Positions 32,421 to 45,600 of a stretch of 64,000 bases of DNA are shown piece by piece. The DNA comes from Parelaphostrongylus tenuis. Taxonomy: Eukaryota; Nematoda; Chromadorea; Rhabditida; Metastrongylidae. The position numbers were made by a program, and so were the translations under genes. Within the stretch, counting starts at the first letter, position 1, and each line of letters begins with the position of its first letter. The stretch is from positions 1 to 64,000 of the forward strand of contig JAHQIW010003833.1 in NCBI GenBank assembly GCA_019055375.1. Reading direction: 5' to 3'. The notes beneath the pieces were generated by a model, which was not told the DNA's origin, ran no database searches, and was given only the letters and a program-made list of their open reading frames with translations.

Positions 32421-35400
32421 CTGATTAAGCATGTTGACAGTCAATTGATGATAGCTCCGACACTTTCTATCACAAAAAAGTGGTAGTAGAACAGGACCCT
32501 CAGTATTTCAGTGTTTGGAACGACCGTCGGATAGAGTGTGACGCTGGTTCAGCTCTCGCTCAAGGTTCTAGGTTTTGCATATCATTCAGCATTCTTGGAT
32601 GCAAAGTTATATTAGCATAACACTGCTGATAAAGCGGTGCAAAAGAATTTCTTTCACATTATATTATTAGCGTTACACAGAGTAATCCCACATTTAGGGG
32701 GCGATCTCACCGAAGCGTCAGCCACTGGAATTCCTATTTTTGATGAAATTATCGAGAATTTTACGTTTTGTGCAGCTACGAAAAAATAACTTTTTTCGTC
32801 GAATCGTCTCAGTCTAACAAAAAATTCAGACATTGAGTTCAAACGACAGCGACAACTGACCAAACGGCGCTTCAACGTGATAATAGCAGTCTTTGTGAAT
32901 CATAGATTAACCACTGATGCCAACGTTTATGTGAAATTGGTTCTCGAAGATTTCCTTCTTTTTATTTTGTGCCATGATGTTTCCGAAGCAGCAAAAACGT
33001 CTTCATTATCAAAGTACCCACCCAATCGATTTTACCAAAAAGATTTTATTCTACTCTTCTAATTGAGCTAACGTTTACTGGTATCACTGGAAGGGAAGAC
33101 CGTCTATCCGTCTTCCTTTTGTGTAACTGGAGATTGAAACTGAATCATGACGAGAAGAATTCATAGAACGAGTTTTCCATTGATGCGTTCCTCTTTCGTC
33201 TTAATCAAATGATTACTCTGTTTACTGCGGCCGCGCCGGTAAACAACGTTCACAAGACACCGTATCGTGCCCTTTTACTCGAATCCGAAGCGTTAATGTA
33301 GAGTTATTTTAATGATACATTTGTGACAGAAGTTGGCTAAAGTCCATATTTGGACAAATTCACTTCTTAATAGACGAGCCGCGATAAGGTAAAGGAACAA
33401 AGGCCTCAAATTATTTGCGACAGACTTTTGCAATCACAGTTATTTTTCCTGTGTGGCATGCAAAGCCTCGCCTTTTGCAGCAGTCAGCCTCAAAAAAAAA
33501 AGCGTTAACGATTTACCCTTGAAGCCTTAATATAATCTGAGATTCCAATCGTTTTGTACTTCAAAATGAATAGTCCAAACCTTCTATTTAGTGACTGAAA
33601 TTGAAGGATTGCTTGTAAAAGCTAACCACTTCGTAATGCCACGCCATGTAAGGAGATAGTAAGAGTCCCGCTTTTGTTCAGTACAGCTGATAATTTCGTA
33701 ATCACTTTCACTAAACTTGCACCAATTCTTTTGCACAATCGATTTATTTAAGTGGTTATTTCAGAGTTAAGATTTGCTGTATTAGGTGTAATACAACATA
33801 ATTCAATTTTTTTTTCTCCCTTTTTGAATTTTGAGTGTTGATCGATGCACGCTCAGTAGCTTTAGTTGGGAAAATCAGGCCTACCCGTCCTATTCGGAAA
33901 AATTGAGGAAATATATAGCCATCAGCCACATCTTTCATGATGTGATCTCTACCATCCTATCATCTTCCTTCATCAATGGAACTCCATGTTCAAAGAATAC
34001 ACTGTTTATTGTTATTGCGATCGCTTCCCTGCCGTAATCCAAATGAATTTGAGATGCCTTGTTCCACTAATACTTCATACTTTTTCGTTAGAATCTTCTA
34101 GAACAAATTTGCATTGGAAGCTTTCGCAGGTCGTTGTTTCCTCAAGCAAATTAGTGGAATACATTCGATTACCTATGCACATACTCATGAGATCAATAAA
34201 ACTGACGTTTATCATCATTAGAGATGAAATGGCCTACTGAATTGACTAGATGAGGTCTAACAGGTCAGTGGCCTATGCCACTGAAGTTTCACGAGAAGGC
34301 TTTTACTTCACAGATAATAAGTGTTTATTAGTTGGCATTTTCCGATCTTCCTGACCTTCGTCTCTTTCGGCATCATCACGTGCAACTTACTGCGGTTTGC
34401 GGTTTTTGGGGATTTTGGTGCTGTGCGTGCCAATCATGAAATCAATCATGGAACTTTTGGTTGCGTTTCGTGGACATGTCTTTAGGACCGGTTTCAATAA
34501 TGTTTTGTAAATTCCTTGAAAGTTGGTGAAATATTCACTTATTCGGCTATCGTTTCGATGCGCTTCTCAAATTGATCCGAAACGAAGACGGCGAGCACAA
34601 CGAGCACGAACGACTGTAAAGCTTCGGCTCGGATCAATGGACTCTGTAAAAAACAAAGCGCGTCGAAACGTCATGCGAATAAATATATTTTCCATCAACT
34701 TCACTTTTTTGCTTGATAAACACTGACTATGTGATTGATTTGTAATTTCGAAGTCGAAAAATGTCGCTTTTTTCACTTCACATCACCAATGTTTTGTATA
34801 ATTGCAAAGTTGTTTTCGTTTTAGCATTCATTCCGACGTACACTATCTTAAACAGAACTTACACTATTGCAGCGCTGGCTTTTATTGCTTGATGTTTGTT
34901 TAATTTCCCAAATTTCCTGCTAGAATGTTCATCGTCGCCACTGTAAGTTATTTACTACTGTTATGGATCTAAGTGAGGTCCATCTCTACGACAGTCTTCT
35001 GTGGAGACAGTATTCATACCAGCTAGTAATCCCTCGTTAGACTGCAAATGCTTCATGAAACCAATTTCTCATAATATTTATTTCGACATTCAAGGCAATG
35101 ATGACATTGAATTTGGCATATAATTGGCAGAACCCAATACGGTTGTCAGATAATTTTATAGGAGCTAGTTATACGATATAGCTCGTTAAAATAGGTTGAT
35201 GAAACATTGTTCTTTTGAGGACTTGTTTCTTACGGCCTTCGTTCTTTGGATTTCCCTAAGCACAGTGTCACCCATTTTCTTCAGAGGCCAGCGCTTTTGA
35301 CTAAGTTTGAGCTCACTCGACATTTCTGTGACATTTTATCAAGACATGTTGGCACTAAGTGATTGACGTTTTAGGATTCAAACAAGACGAAGCTATGATA

Positions 35401-37385
35401 AGATAAATGTATAACACATGTTCCTTGTTGTATTTCAGGGAAAATCCTCATACTTTTGTGAAAAACTCTTCAGTCTCTTACTTTGGTTTCTGCGTACAAT
35501 TTCCTTAAAAAGCCAGATCTTCGTGTTCATGTCAGGATTCAAAATACGCAAAACAGCGTAACTTCATTCATTCTACGGATCTCATCTATCTTAAGTGAGT
35601 TTATATTCGAAAAGAGAAAACACTACAGAATGCTCAAAAAATATTGCAGCTGCCAATTTCAGTAGGGTTGTGAGTGCTCAACAAGGATAACTGTAAGTGA
35701 TCGGCCGTGATTCTTTGTTATATGCACTGGCTTTACATATCAGATTATATCTCTTTCAAGTGATCTAACGATAATCCCCAACTACTAGCCCTTCTGATAA
35801 TTCAGAAGTCCAAGTAATTCCACTTCTAAGTAAAATCTTCTCCTTTCCCTTCAGCGACAAGTTACTAATGGAAACCTAAACTCACTGCTTTGGTGTTCCG
35901 TCTGTTGGTCACCTTTGAGAAGTAGCTTTTCTCATTGGCTGGAAAAGCTGTAAACATCATAACCAATTGTCTCCCGGTCAATATATTGTTTGTTTGCATT
36001 CTGGCTGCAATGCATTCTTTGTTGGAAAATCCAGTGGTGATAACGGAGGCGACGAATATTCTCAAATGGCAGTACAGCTTCCAAATTACTTAAGATAATT
36101 GGTCGATGGTCAGCATGTATAAACGAGTTTCTCATAGAGACTTCACGTGAAAGCATACTCAACTCATAATTTGATTAGAATAACAGAAAACCACTTATTA
36201 TTAAAGGTCATCCATCACGTGCATTGTTCATTTTCGTATTATCTTATTTCTCACTTTTCCTTCGTTTCAAACATTCTGCATCTCCTTCACAGATTTCGAA
36301 TCTTGCCGGCGTCTTCATTGTACAAACTTACTCATAAACTTAAATGAGCTTTGGTCATCTACAATCTTGTCGATGAAGTTCATTCCTTCACCTCAGCACT
36401 ACTATAAGTGTACAGGTTTTCACGATCCACTATTACTTTGTAAATCTGTGGCTAAGTTAACACCTAACGTGCCGTCGACAGGGGCTTGATATATACATGC
36501 ATTGAAAGCAGTCTATATTATTCGTTGGATCCAAAAAAATGGGACTCATTGTGTTCTTGAGATTACAATTTCACCATTCAGTTCCCACCAGTGATAAGGA
36601 AGAAGAATTTGAAGTGCAGCAGTCTCTTGCGTGTAGTAAAAATAGGAATGGGTCTCTATATTTGGCGTTGATACCAGTAGTACTGTAGTCCTCTGACTTC
36701 TAAATGAGAAAAATAGCTGCATATGGTTGATAATACGATGGTGTGCATTTTGATTTATCCCACAGTTAATATAAATCCCAAGAATGCTTACAATTTCGAC
36801 TAATTCTTTACATTTATGATCGCTGATGGAAAATAAGATCATACCGATAAACTGTACTCTTTGAGATCACAACTTTCAACTTAATTGCTTGTAAATTTTT
36901 TCAACGACAAAATTCGATTTGAATGCAACCACAGGAGTGCTGCGATACAATCTTAACATAGAACCTAGGGTCACTTTGTAACCGCGGTCATACTTTGTGG
37001 GGTCAATAAGTTCTTCACTGCATGCATCGAAACCGCTGCTACCTTATTCTTGCAAGTATAAATCGTAGAAGTAAACGTTATTTAGGAAGGAGAAGCGTAA
37101 TAAGCATCCTTATAAATGGATATTTGTAAAAGTTTCTTCATGACGGGGAACGCAACTGTTGGTGATGTGGTGTACCGAGAAGCAAGGTGGTGAGAAAAAC
37201 AATTGTTCTTTTCTCTTCTCAACACAATCTTGAAAACAATCAACAAACACCTTGAGGAACGCCCTAGCTCGACTACTCTAAAGCTGCAAAGAGACTCATC
37301 TCGATCGGCATTCAGTTACATCTTAAAGAAGATGAACTTCTCAAGCAGCAGCCGAAATATCAAATAAAAATTTTTATTACGCGTG
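32421..37385. other. Long intergenic stretch, no gene or repeat recognised
   Basis: Nearly 5 kb without the repeat families that crowd the rest of the window. Open frames are short and lack motifs. A GC-rich inverted word lies at 33220-33244 (GTTTAC and GTAAAC flanking a CGGCCGCGCCG core). Confidence 0.4.
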
Positions 37386-37389
37386 CGGA

Positions 37390-37475
37390 CGGATTAATGC
37401 AAGAAGGCGTTGAATGCGAGAAGTGCTGGGAACGCACAGGAAATTATGATGATGAGTCATGTAAAACAAAATAAA
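37390..37475 (+). repeat. tRNA-derived SINE, family B, 3' tail only
   Basis: GTTGAATGCGAGAAGTGCTG, GGAACGCACAGGAA and TGATGATGAGTCATGTAAAA match the end of the family-B SINE. The head is absent. Confidence 0.6.
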
Positions 37476-37609
37476 ATGTTTTTCTCGTCACTAACTTTTC
37501 AAGAAATATTTAGAAATTAGAAAAAAATTTGGAATGAGAAAATCTAAAAATTGCTACTCAGATTTAATCAAAATTCCCTAATTGGTGGAACGTAGCTTAG
37601 GTCGAAAAT

Positions 37610-37700
37610 ACCAGTGAACGAACAGCAGTGTCATCATCGTCTTGGCGACTTCGCATTCTTCAGAGCCGTTTACACTTTTGAAAATGTCAGCGTTGATCAA
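37610..37700 (-). repeat. PLE-type terminal relic with degenerate hammerhead
   Basis: The complement of TCGCATTCTTCAGAGCCG keeps GGCT, CTGAAGA, TGCG and CGCC, but the GAAA box reads AAGA. It aligns with 50560-50700 over more than 100 bp (GTTTACACTTTTGAAAATGT versus GTTTACACATTTCAAAGTGT), so these are two copies of one terminal region. Confidence 0.55.
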
Positions 37701-37840
37701 CGAACTACAAGACCATGTGATAAAAACTTCGAACGAGGTCATTAGGGCTAGTTCTATGGAGTTTAATCAAATTACTTATTCTTGTCAAGGTCTAGTAAAA
37801 GTCGTTTTTTTTAACATTAGCAATTGTCTTGTTATAATAT

Positions 37841-37996
37841 GGTGCGTATGTGACGCAATGGTTAGAGGTGCTCCGCGTCGCACATAAGGTCGATGGTTCG
37901 ATCTCGCGCTCATGGTCCGTCGTTCCGGGATTGGTAAATTGGTACCAGACTGATCTCAGACTTGTCTGGGAGGATAGGCAGCACTGACTCGGCATC
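37841..37996 (+). repeat. tRNA-derived SINE, family A (3' truncated)
   Basis: The head GCGTATGTGACGCAATGG has a box A variant, followed by TTAGAGGTGCTCCGCGTCGC. The box B region is GGTCGATGGTTCGATCTCGC. The body runs to CAGCACTGACTCGG. It is the only family-A copy on the plus strand. Confidence 0.8.
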
Positions 37997-39325
37997 TTTC
38001 GTTTAGCAAGATTATTGGAAATAAAGGTTGAGGGTAAATGGACAAAGGCCGAAAAATAGCGAAAGCACCAGCAGAGCACTACAAAACCCTTGAATAGGTT
38101 GCGACCGTTGTGAAAAGTGGGTTGAAATAATCGAGAAGGTTATGAAGAGGTGTGAGGTCAGTTGGTGGTGATCTTCGGCGAAATCATCGAGTATATGACG
38201 GAACTTCTCTAAAGCTGACTGAGGATTCGTTATCGAAGTACGATAATCAGATTATCGCTTGGCCTCAGCCACACGGACAGATGTTCCACGATCGCTCTTT
38301 CCGACGTCAAGATAGAACGTTTTGTTGCCGTTCGCTTCCAGCTGCTTAGACTTTGGAGCATCAGTTCCATCATTGAGACAGCTCCTTGCGTACTTCTCTA
38401 ACACCTCGCTAAGGGCGTCACGTATATCTTATATTACCTGGGCTGGGATGGCGAACTGTCGTTCATACGGGTGTAGTAATAGTCTGTGCAGTACGAAGAA
38501 AACCCCCTACACTTGTTGTCTCTTAGATCAAGATAGTAATGACTTGCGTCAAACACCAACATGTCTGCCCACTGTGGACTTTGTATTCGTTACGCACTTG
38601 ATTCAGTGAGGAAACATATCGTTGAAGCAATTTTTGATGCGGCATCAGATTCCAACACTATCGGTTACTAACATAGCGTAGAAGGCAGGTAGAAATGACA
38701 ATGACTAAAAGGTTGCCGTGGTCGCCAGCTGTTTGGAAATCACTTTGACTGCTTGCGTGTAGCGGTAGAACACAGTTGATTGGAGAAGGTTTATTAGGAA
38801 AGATGTTAGGTCAATTGAGGAAGCGAGAGATGAGCGTAGCGCCAGCGTCAAAAGGACCTAACTACAGCGGTTTTGGCAGAGCTTTTAAGCGGGTTGAAAA
38901 TTTCTGGTCTACACTATCTCGCACAGAAATTTGACTGATGTCTGATTAGATTGGAATGAAAACTGATAGAAAGAAAATGCTAGCAGAAGACTGTTCACTA
39001 AAAATCGTGTCTAACAGAACACTATTTCGTTATAATCAATCTGAATCATAGGTCACTAAATGTACATGGAAATGTTAACGACAGATGTTTTAGTGAAAAA
39101 TTGTCACGGTTAGGAATGTTGTAGGTTACATTGTATCGACTATATTCTGTACAATTACAGAAAACGCGAATGGTATTTATTTATGATAGTGCTACAGTTT
39201 TTCTGTTTGATTCAGGAATAGAATCAAATAGATTTCACTTCGCACACAGTCACATCTAGGGATCGCTTCAATTACCATACTTTCAAATGATATTCGTTCA
39301 CTCTTTCCGGGTATGTGTGTGGGAA
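37997..39325. other. Intergenic, nothing recognised
   Basis: No gene or repeat recognised upstream of the acyltransferase gene. Confidence 0.4.
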
Positions 39326-39432
39326 TGGGCGTCAGTAGTGCAACGGATAGAGCTTCCCGAAAAGAGTGAGGTGCGGGTTCTAGTCCCGCCTGAAGCGAAA
39401 GTTTTGCACATTGCTCTACATCATTGGGTATA
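39326..39432 (+). repeat. tRNA-derived SINE, family C
   Basis: GCGTCAGTAGTGCAACGG starts the tRNA-like part with a good box A (TAGTGCAACGG). GCGGGTTCTAGTCCCGC is a perfect T-arm-like hairpin with box B. GCGTCAG pairs with CTGAAGC at six of seven positions, so an acceptor-like stem survives. The tail TTTTGCACATTGCTCTACAT and CATTGGGTATAT matches the other copies. It lies about 220 bp upstream of the acyltransferase start codon. Confidence 0.8.
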
Positions 39433-39651
39433 TATCATGCTTTCTATTTGTGCTTCTCTTACTTGAATATTTGAAGATGTGCTCTCACAATCATATCATC
39501 GCCACCAGTATCGAACACATGTCGATATTTGATAAGCTTCATCAGAATTCAAGTTTGCTTACCTTCCTTGTGTCGTATCACTTGCGAATCTCTATGAGAA
39601 ATTTTTTGTATATAGTGGTGTCACCGCAAATCTCATGAACCGCTACTAGGA

Positions 39652-42600
39652 ATGATTTTCGAAATACTGGCGATGTACGCATCAATTCTGCTTGGAAGCA
39701 TTCTATCAACGACTTGTCTAATACTTCTTGGAAGGAGTTGGGGTGCACTTCCTCAGTACTACTTAAGAACTGTTGCGTGGATTCAGGAATTTTATCCTGA
39801 CGTCTATCCAAAATCTGATGAGCCATGGCCAGCAATAATCAAAAGAGTATGTCATTATTGTTTTAACGTGACCTACTGAGGTGAGGATATTGCTCATAGA
39901 GACTGACGGTTTTTTAGAATACTAAAAATGCCTTGACAAGGACTAAGTCAAGAAGCTCAGCTTATTTTTCGTTTCTAACTACTCCAAGAAATCATTTGGA
40001 TATCGCAATTGACGCAGCGCAGTCTGGGATTGAAGCTATTGTTCAAGTCAGTGCGATAGTATTGAAAATCGCCGTATCATTTCAACGTTTTTAACCATTT
40101 TGTTGCATCAGAAATTAGATTTTTTACTTTTACATTTATTCAGGATAGTCTGAGCACGTCGTTTGAAGCTGCACCATGCTATGGACAAACACTACTTAGA
40201 TCTTCTGCTCTTCCATGTTGGTCGAATTCACAAAAGCTCATATTCTACGTCACACTTGCCTTTAGGTAAGATCGGATTTCCGAAGAAAGTAGGAGGAATT
40301 GAAGTTTTTTGATGGATGGTTACTATAAAGCAATGGGAGAGTGTGCCTGTTAGAATGATTGATAAAGGATTCACTTTTGCATTTTCACTACCTCATGGTC
40401 ATGTGGTCGACTCTAATTCTTATCATCTCGAATTACCTTTGCTTCTGTTTCTTATTCAGAAAAAGGTTTCGGAGATTCCTAACTTAGTGGATTTTTTATA
40501 CTAGTGAGCAATTGCGGAATCATAAGACTATTCAGATGGGGCTTCCTGTTTCCGATTCGCCTCGGTCTTCTGCTTACATCATTCGCATTTGCCGTCGTCG
40601 CTGCACTTGCTTCTCACAGCAAGGTTAGGTACATTGCTGGACTTCTCCCTTTGAGAAAAATGTTCACCCACTTTCATGTAATTGCAGCTTTCAGAATCTG
40701 AGTAACGAAGAGAAGGTATGGTTTGGAATTGTATACTCTCGACTGTATCTCAGCGGAATGGGTATGATTGTGACTTATAATAACACTCATCTCAGGCCGA
40801 AAAGAGCCGGTGAGAAACTCTTCTTTTGCAGAGAAAGTCAGATGGTGCGCATCAGTCGGCTAACTTTCAGGAGTAGCAGTTTCCAACCACATGACTATAA
40901 ATGACGTTCATGCGCTGTATGCCGGCACGCCATTTGGAGCACCTCACGGATTCATCATCACGGGACAAAAACATTCGGGAATTATAGGTGAATGAAAAGC
41001 GCCAACTAGTTTGTAGTGGGAAACATATATTGGAAGCATTAATTGCTACTTGCTTACATACATCGAACATCGTTTCTCATTCTTATCTACCCGTTTGGTG
41101 CATTCTTACTAGGAAAAAGCCAAAAATATTTAGTTATAGATGATAGTCTATTCTTATTTTTATATTTTAAGACCCGTTATGATACTTACTGTGAAACACC
41201 CAGTACTCTTAACATTCGATTTGTTTCCTCACAATCATTTTTTGAAATCTCATCAAATTTGGCCTTCTTCATGAATCTCGTAAAATGTGCTCGAGTCAAA
41301 ATATTTGCAGCCACGAAGAAAAGCAGGCTAACGCATTATCACCACGAGATTATAGGAGACCCGAATGGTGTCGAACCTGCACCTTGCTTACTGAAAATCT
41401 GCATTACCAACCACTTGGCCACCGTACCCACCCGTCGACTGATAGAAATTGTTAAAACTCACCATTGTTCGGTAAAATGTTTTGAATAATTCATGAGATC
41501 TGGTATCTCATCTCTATGGTATGCGTACGTTTCGGCGTTTTCGTCCACCCCATTAGTACCACATGGCCAAGGGCTCATCCCTGCTATTATTAGCAATCGG
41601 CGCCGAAAAAAGTTCACTCTACGTCAAGTGAAAAGATCACTTGATATCAAGTTTTTTCAGAGTGATTGATTGTCGACTGTATGGTTTACGGCTGTTACGG
41701 AGTATATGTAACAATACTTTACATGGATTATATTGAGACCTCGCTAGTTTTTCATAATGCATAGGTGGGTCATAAAGGCGGCTACGGAAGACTTGTGTTT
41801 GAGAGTATTCGCTGACACTTCAGTAATTTTTTTGGACATGTCCTTTTCCTTAATGTCGCTGTAATTATTGTTTAGTAGCCCTATTTGTCCTCGAAACCTA
41901 TCATAAAAGCTACAGTCTCGTGGCCTTTGCAAATGACGATTGGAATGCTAAAGTTAAGGACTCTTCCTTATGCTCCCCTCCTGTGCACACACTGGCGGCT
42001 CTATGAGACATATTTCTCACAAACGCCTTTTTGTTTATGGAGAGGAAGAGGAGAAGTTAGAACAGTATGTTTTTGTTACTTGACTTCTGGGACTATCTGG
42101 CGCAACCGTTTTTGGACAGCTTGATTCGAACGTTTAGGAATGGATCCCAGTTTTTCTTCGGTTTCTCTCGGATGAATTCTACATTTCTGACTGTTTGCTT
42201 GGCAATTTTAAACATTTGTTTATCTCAAGTATAATATAGATAAGAATGGGCGATGGACTCGTTACGTGAGATAAAGAGTGGACGTCAACAGATAAGAGTT
42301 GATTTTGAAGGGATTTGGCTTGGGCTACATCACGTAATTCGAAATGGTGTTACGCCGCTAACAATTCAAGGCAAACTACCGATCTGGAATATCCATCAAT
42401 ATTTATATGATGAGGAAGATAGATGAAGAACTTCCCATAATGAAGGTATCCTGCAGAACGTTGGGTTTCAATGACCAGGTGCGGGACTTATCCGATGACC
42501 GCAATTGGTATCTCCAACAATCCAGCTTCTCACGCTCATCTATCAAACAATATTGTTCAAGTTGTTCAAGTTAATTAGTGCAGGAAGCTTGCAGCAGAAG

Positions 42601-45600
42601 AAACAGGCGTTCACATAGGAAGGGTACCCTAGCACACTATGGTCCGCACAATTCTAAGGAATTTCTAACTCACAATGTATCTCCCTTTAACGCACATGGC
42701 TTTTTCCGATATTCCCCATTTTGTTATATTTACTATCATAACTTGGTGGAGGGAGGGAAGAGAAGTAGTAGTACTCATTGTTTACTTGCTTTTTTTATTA
42801 TTTATAAGAACCGAGCTCCGCCCCCAACCCTTTTTGGCTGTCAGCGACATCTTATGGAACGCCACAGCCAGGCTGTCCGCGAGATTGCAAGGAGACTCGC
42901 TCAACCAGTATTCTGCAACAAGAAGAGGATGAAAAACCGAAATGAATGCTAGAAATACTGGTATCCGCACAAGAAGTGTGGTAACGATTCGTTAATAAAG
43001 AAATAGTCAAATAATAAGTGTTACTATTACTACTATATGAAACATTTGAATTAGCTGAACATGTTTTAGAAATTATGATTAGAACGAAAAGAGATATCAT
43101 AATGACGTTTAAGGTCGGAAAAAATAATGCACTGTTTTTATGAGCGCTAACGAAAGCGTCTGCACAAAAACCATTGTTGATTATCGATGTCGATAGGTTT
43201 CCATAACGATCTTCATCATCAGGATCAATTGAAGCTGCAGCAGATCGCGTGTGTTCAACGATTTGGATGGATAGAAAATGTGCTAACGGTCGTCGAAAAT
43301 TTCTCGAGGAAATCATGAAGGAGTGTAAGCAAACGGTTAGTTTTTAGCAACCTTCCTTAACTTTAAGTAGCTACTTCATTAAAGCCCGATCGAATTTTAG
43401 GGTGGAATGCCGATTCTTTTGTTTCCCGAAGGTTACTGCACCAACAACACTCAGGTGCTGCAGTTCCGAAGAGCGATTTTCAAAGAGGGGATCACGATTT
43501 ATCCCATTGCTATCAAGTAAGCTACTTTACGTCAAAAACATGTGACTTGAACAAAAAGTGCAAATGTCCATTGAAAATCTTCAGAAAATTGTTGTGTGAA
43601 AATTTTGCCATCGCTATCATCATTACATATCATACAAAAAAATCATAGAGATCGTGTTTAACGAGGTGGTCGAAGCCATGTAACAGATTGAATCAAGCGC
43701 TGAATCAAACCCGCACCCCGAGTTTTCGCGCTGCGTGCTTCGAGCTGCTTTTCCGGGTCCACAATTTAGAATCAGATGTAATGAAGAATAGCGACACCGA
43801 GGTTCTAGCCACAATGTTGCTGGAATACAGGTAGAACTTAGAACATGTGATAATTGAACATCGACGACTGCCCTATCCAAGAATGCGCTCATTCGCAATG
43901 CACTATCGTGGTTCTTGCTCAGCTCTTTTCCCAGCCATGTCTTGACTGTAATCTATGGCTGTCAGCAATTACTTATCAGGGTTATCATCATTTACCCACT
44001 TCGGTCGGACGGAACGCTTGGTGAGCTTGAGGTACACGGAAGATTGATTTGGTGCACAGGACAGCTCTTACCACTGCGCTTCGTGTGTCCCGCAGTAGCA
44101 ATATTATGATAAAAGCTATGTTAGCACTCAATGAATTTACGGTCAAAAGCTCTCATGGCCGTAATAACTATGAGCTATCAAGATGCACTAGGAACTCTGA
44201 AAGAAAATAACTAATTTTATTGTTTTCAGACAGGATAGTCGTTTTGGAGACTCATTCTGGGGTGACGAGAAATTTTGTATGCATCTGTTACGGGTGATGT
44301 CCAGCTGGGCTGTTTTCTACAATGTCACTTACCTGGGTAAGAAAATTCCTTAGAGGATTGTAATGTGGTAGCGAAAGTAATATATATATATATATATAAT
44401 ATTGTAAGTAATATATATATCAATATAGTAATATATAAATATAGGCTGAAAAGATCGAACAAGCAAATTGGTCTGGAACGTTAGCTGAACAATGCAAATT
44501 CCTTTTAGCTCCAATGACGCACTCCTCTCATGAAACAGATGACGAGTTTGCAGCTAGGGTCCAAGTAAGAATCAGTGACACTGTCGGAGTTCCCGCGGGA
44601 AAATTCGATGGTTATATGTGGTACAAGTAAGAACATCTATTAATCAAGATTTTTATCAATATAACAAATCAGTAGTAATGGAAACTGTAGCGTAATTGTA
44701 GATTTTCCCTCTTAATAAGAACCCCTGTTACTTTATTTTTACGACAGGAAAATGCCACAGAAAATGTTGAACTTATTAGAGAGGTTGCAAATACAATTTC
44801 ATATAGTTCCTCTCGTGTGTAGCTGTTCACTGTTAAGCAACGGCCTCTTGATTATTGTTCAGTGTCTTTGCGCAAAAGTCGTACATCCGATTATGGTCGT
44901 GGTCTTATGTGATTAGAACGGGAAATCATAGAAATCCTCCAATCTCAGCTTCTATCAGAAGGAATACTATGGGCGCCATGTGGATTATGCTTTCATCCAT
45001 TTCCCTATTCGAACGTTCATCCTTTTCAAAACAGTATACTTGCTGATTTCCACCAAGCGAATGCCTTAATGGCTTCTTTTCGGTTATCCGTGGACAAATG
45101 AATATTCGACTCCATTCGCTAGAGGATTTCTCATAGGCGTGTTAGTAATCATTCAAAACCTCAAACCTCTGACTTCAGCGCTACTTGGCCGCTTTTCGAA
45201 AAGGCTTTTATACAATGCTGTAGCATACAAAAAAAAACCATGTTTTATTACCCCACGCGCCTTAATTTTTGTCACGTGTAAAATTCGCTGGAAGAACGAA
45301 AAGCATATGAGCGTGTAAAGAAATTCTCGCAGTATCTAAATAAATGTTCTAATCGAAGTTTATTTTGAAGTAGAAAAAATTTCCGCATTGAATAGCAAGC
45401 TGCACATCACATGTCTAACGAGTCAGGCCATCGATCGACTATCCGACCCAGCTTGTAGATTATCCGGTGAGCATGGTCGCCGAAAATGTAAAACTCAGTC
45501 TTGTTTCCCCTGCTACACTGCAGTAAAACGGTCTTTCCAGAAATTAAGCACAACATTGGAACAGTGAATCTTATGCTATTGAATGATTATTATTAATCTA

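Noticed and set aside
38950..38980. TTTGACTGATGTCTGATTAG as another hammerhead core
   Set aside because: No stem II hairpin, no GAAA box at the right distance and no pairing stem I.
40316..40504. Extra exon between acyltransferase exons 3 and 4
   Set aside because: It is an open frame within intron 3 with no acyltransferase similarity and no counterpart kept open in copy 2.
43200..43225. TCATCATCAGG as a minus-strand hammerhead core
   Set aside because: It is the splice acceptor region of acyltransferase exon 7 and lacks the other hammerhead parts.
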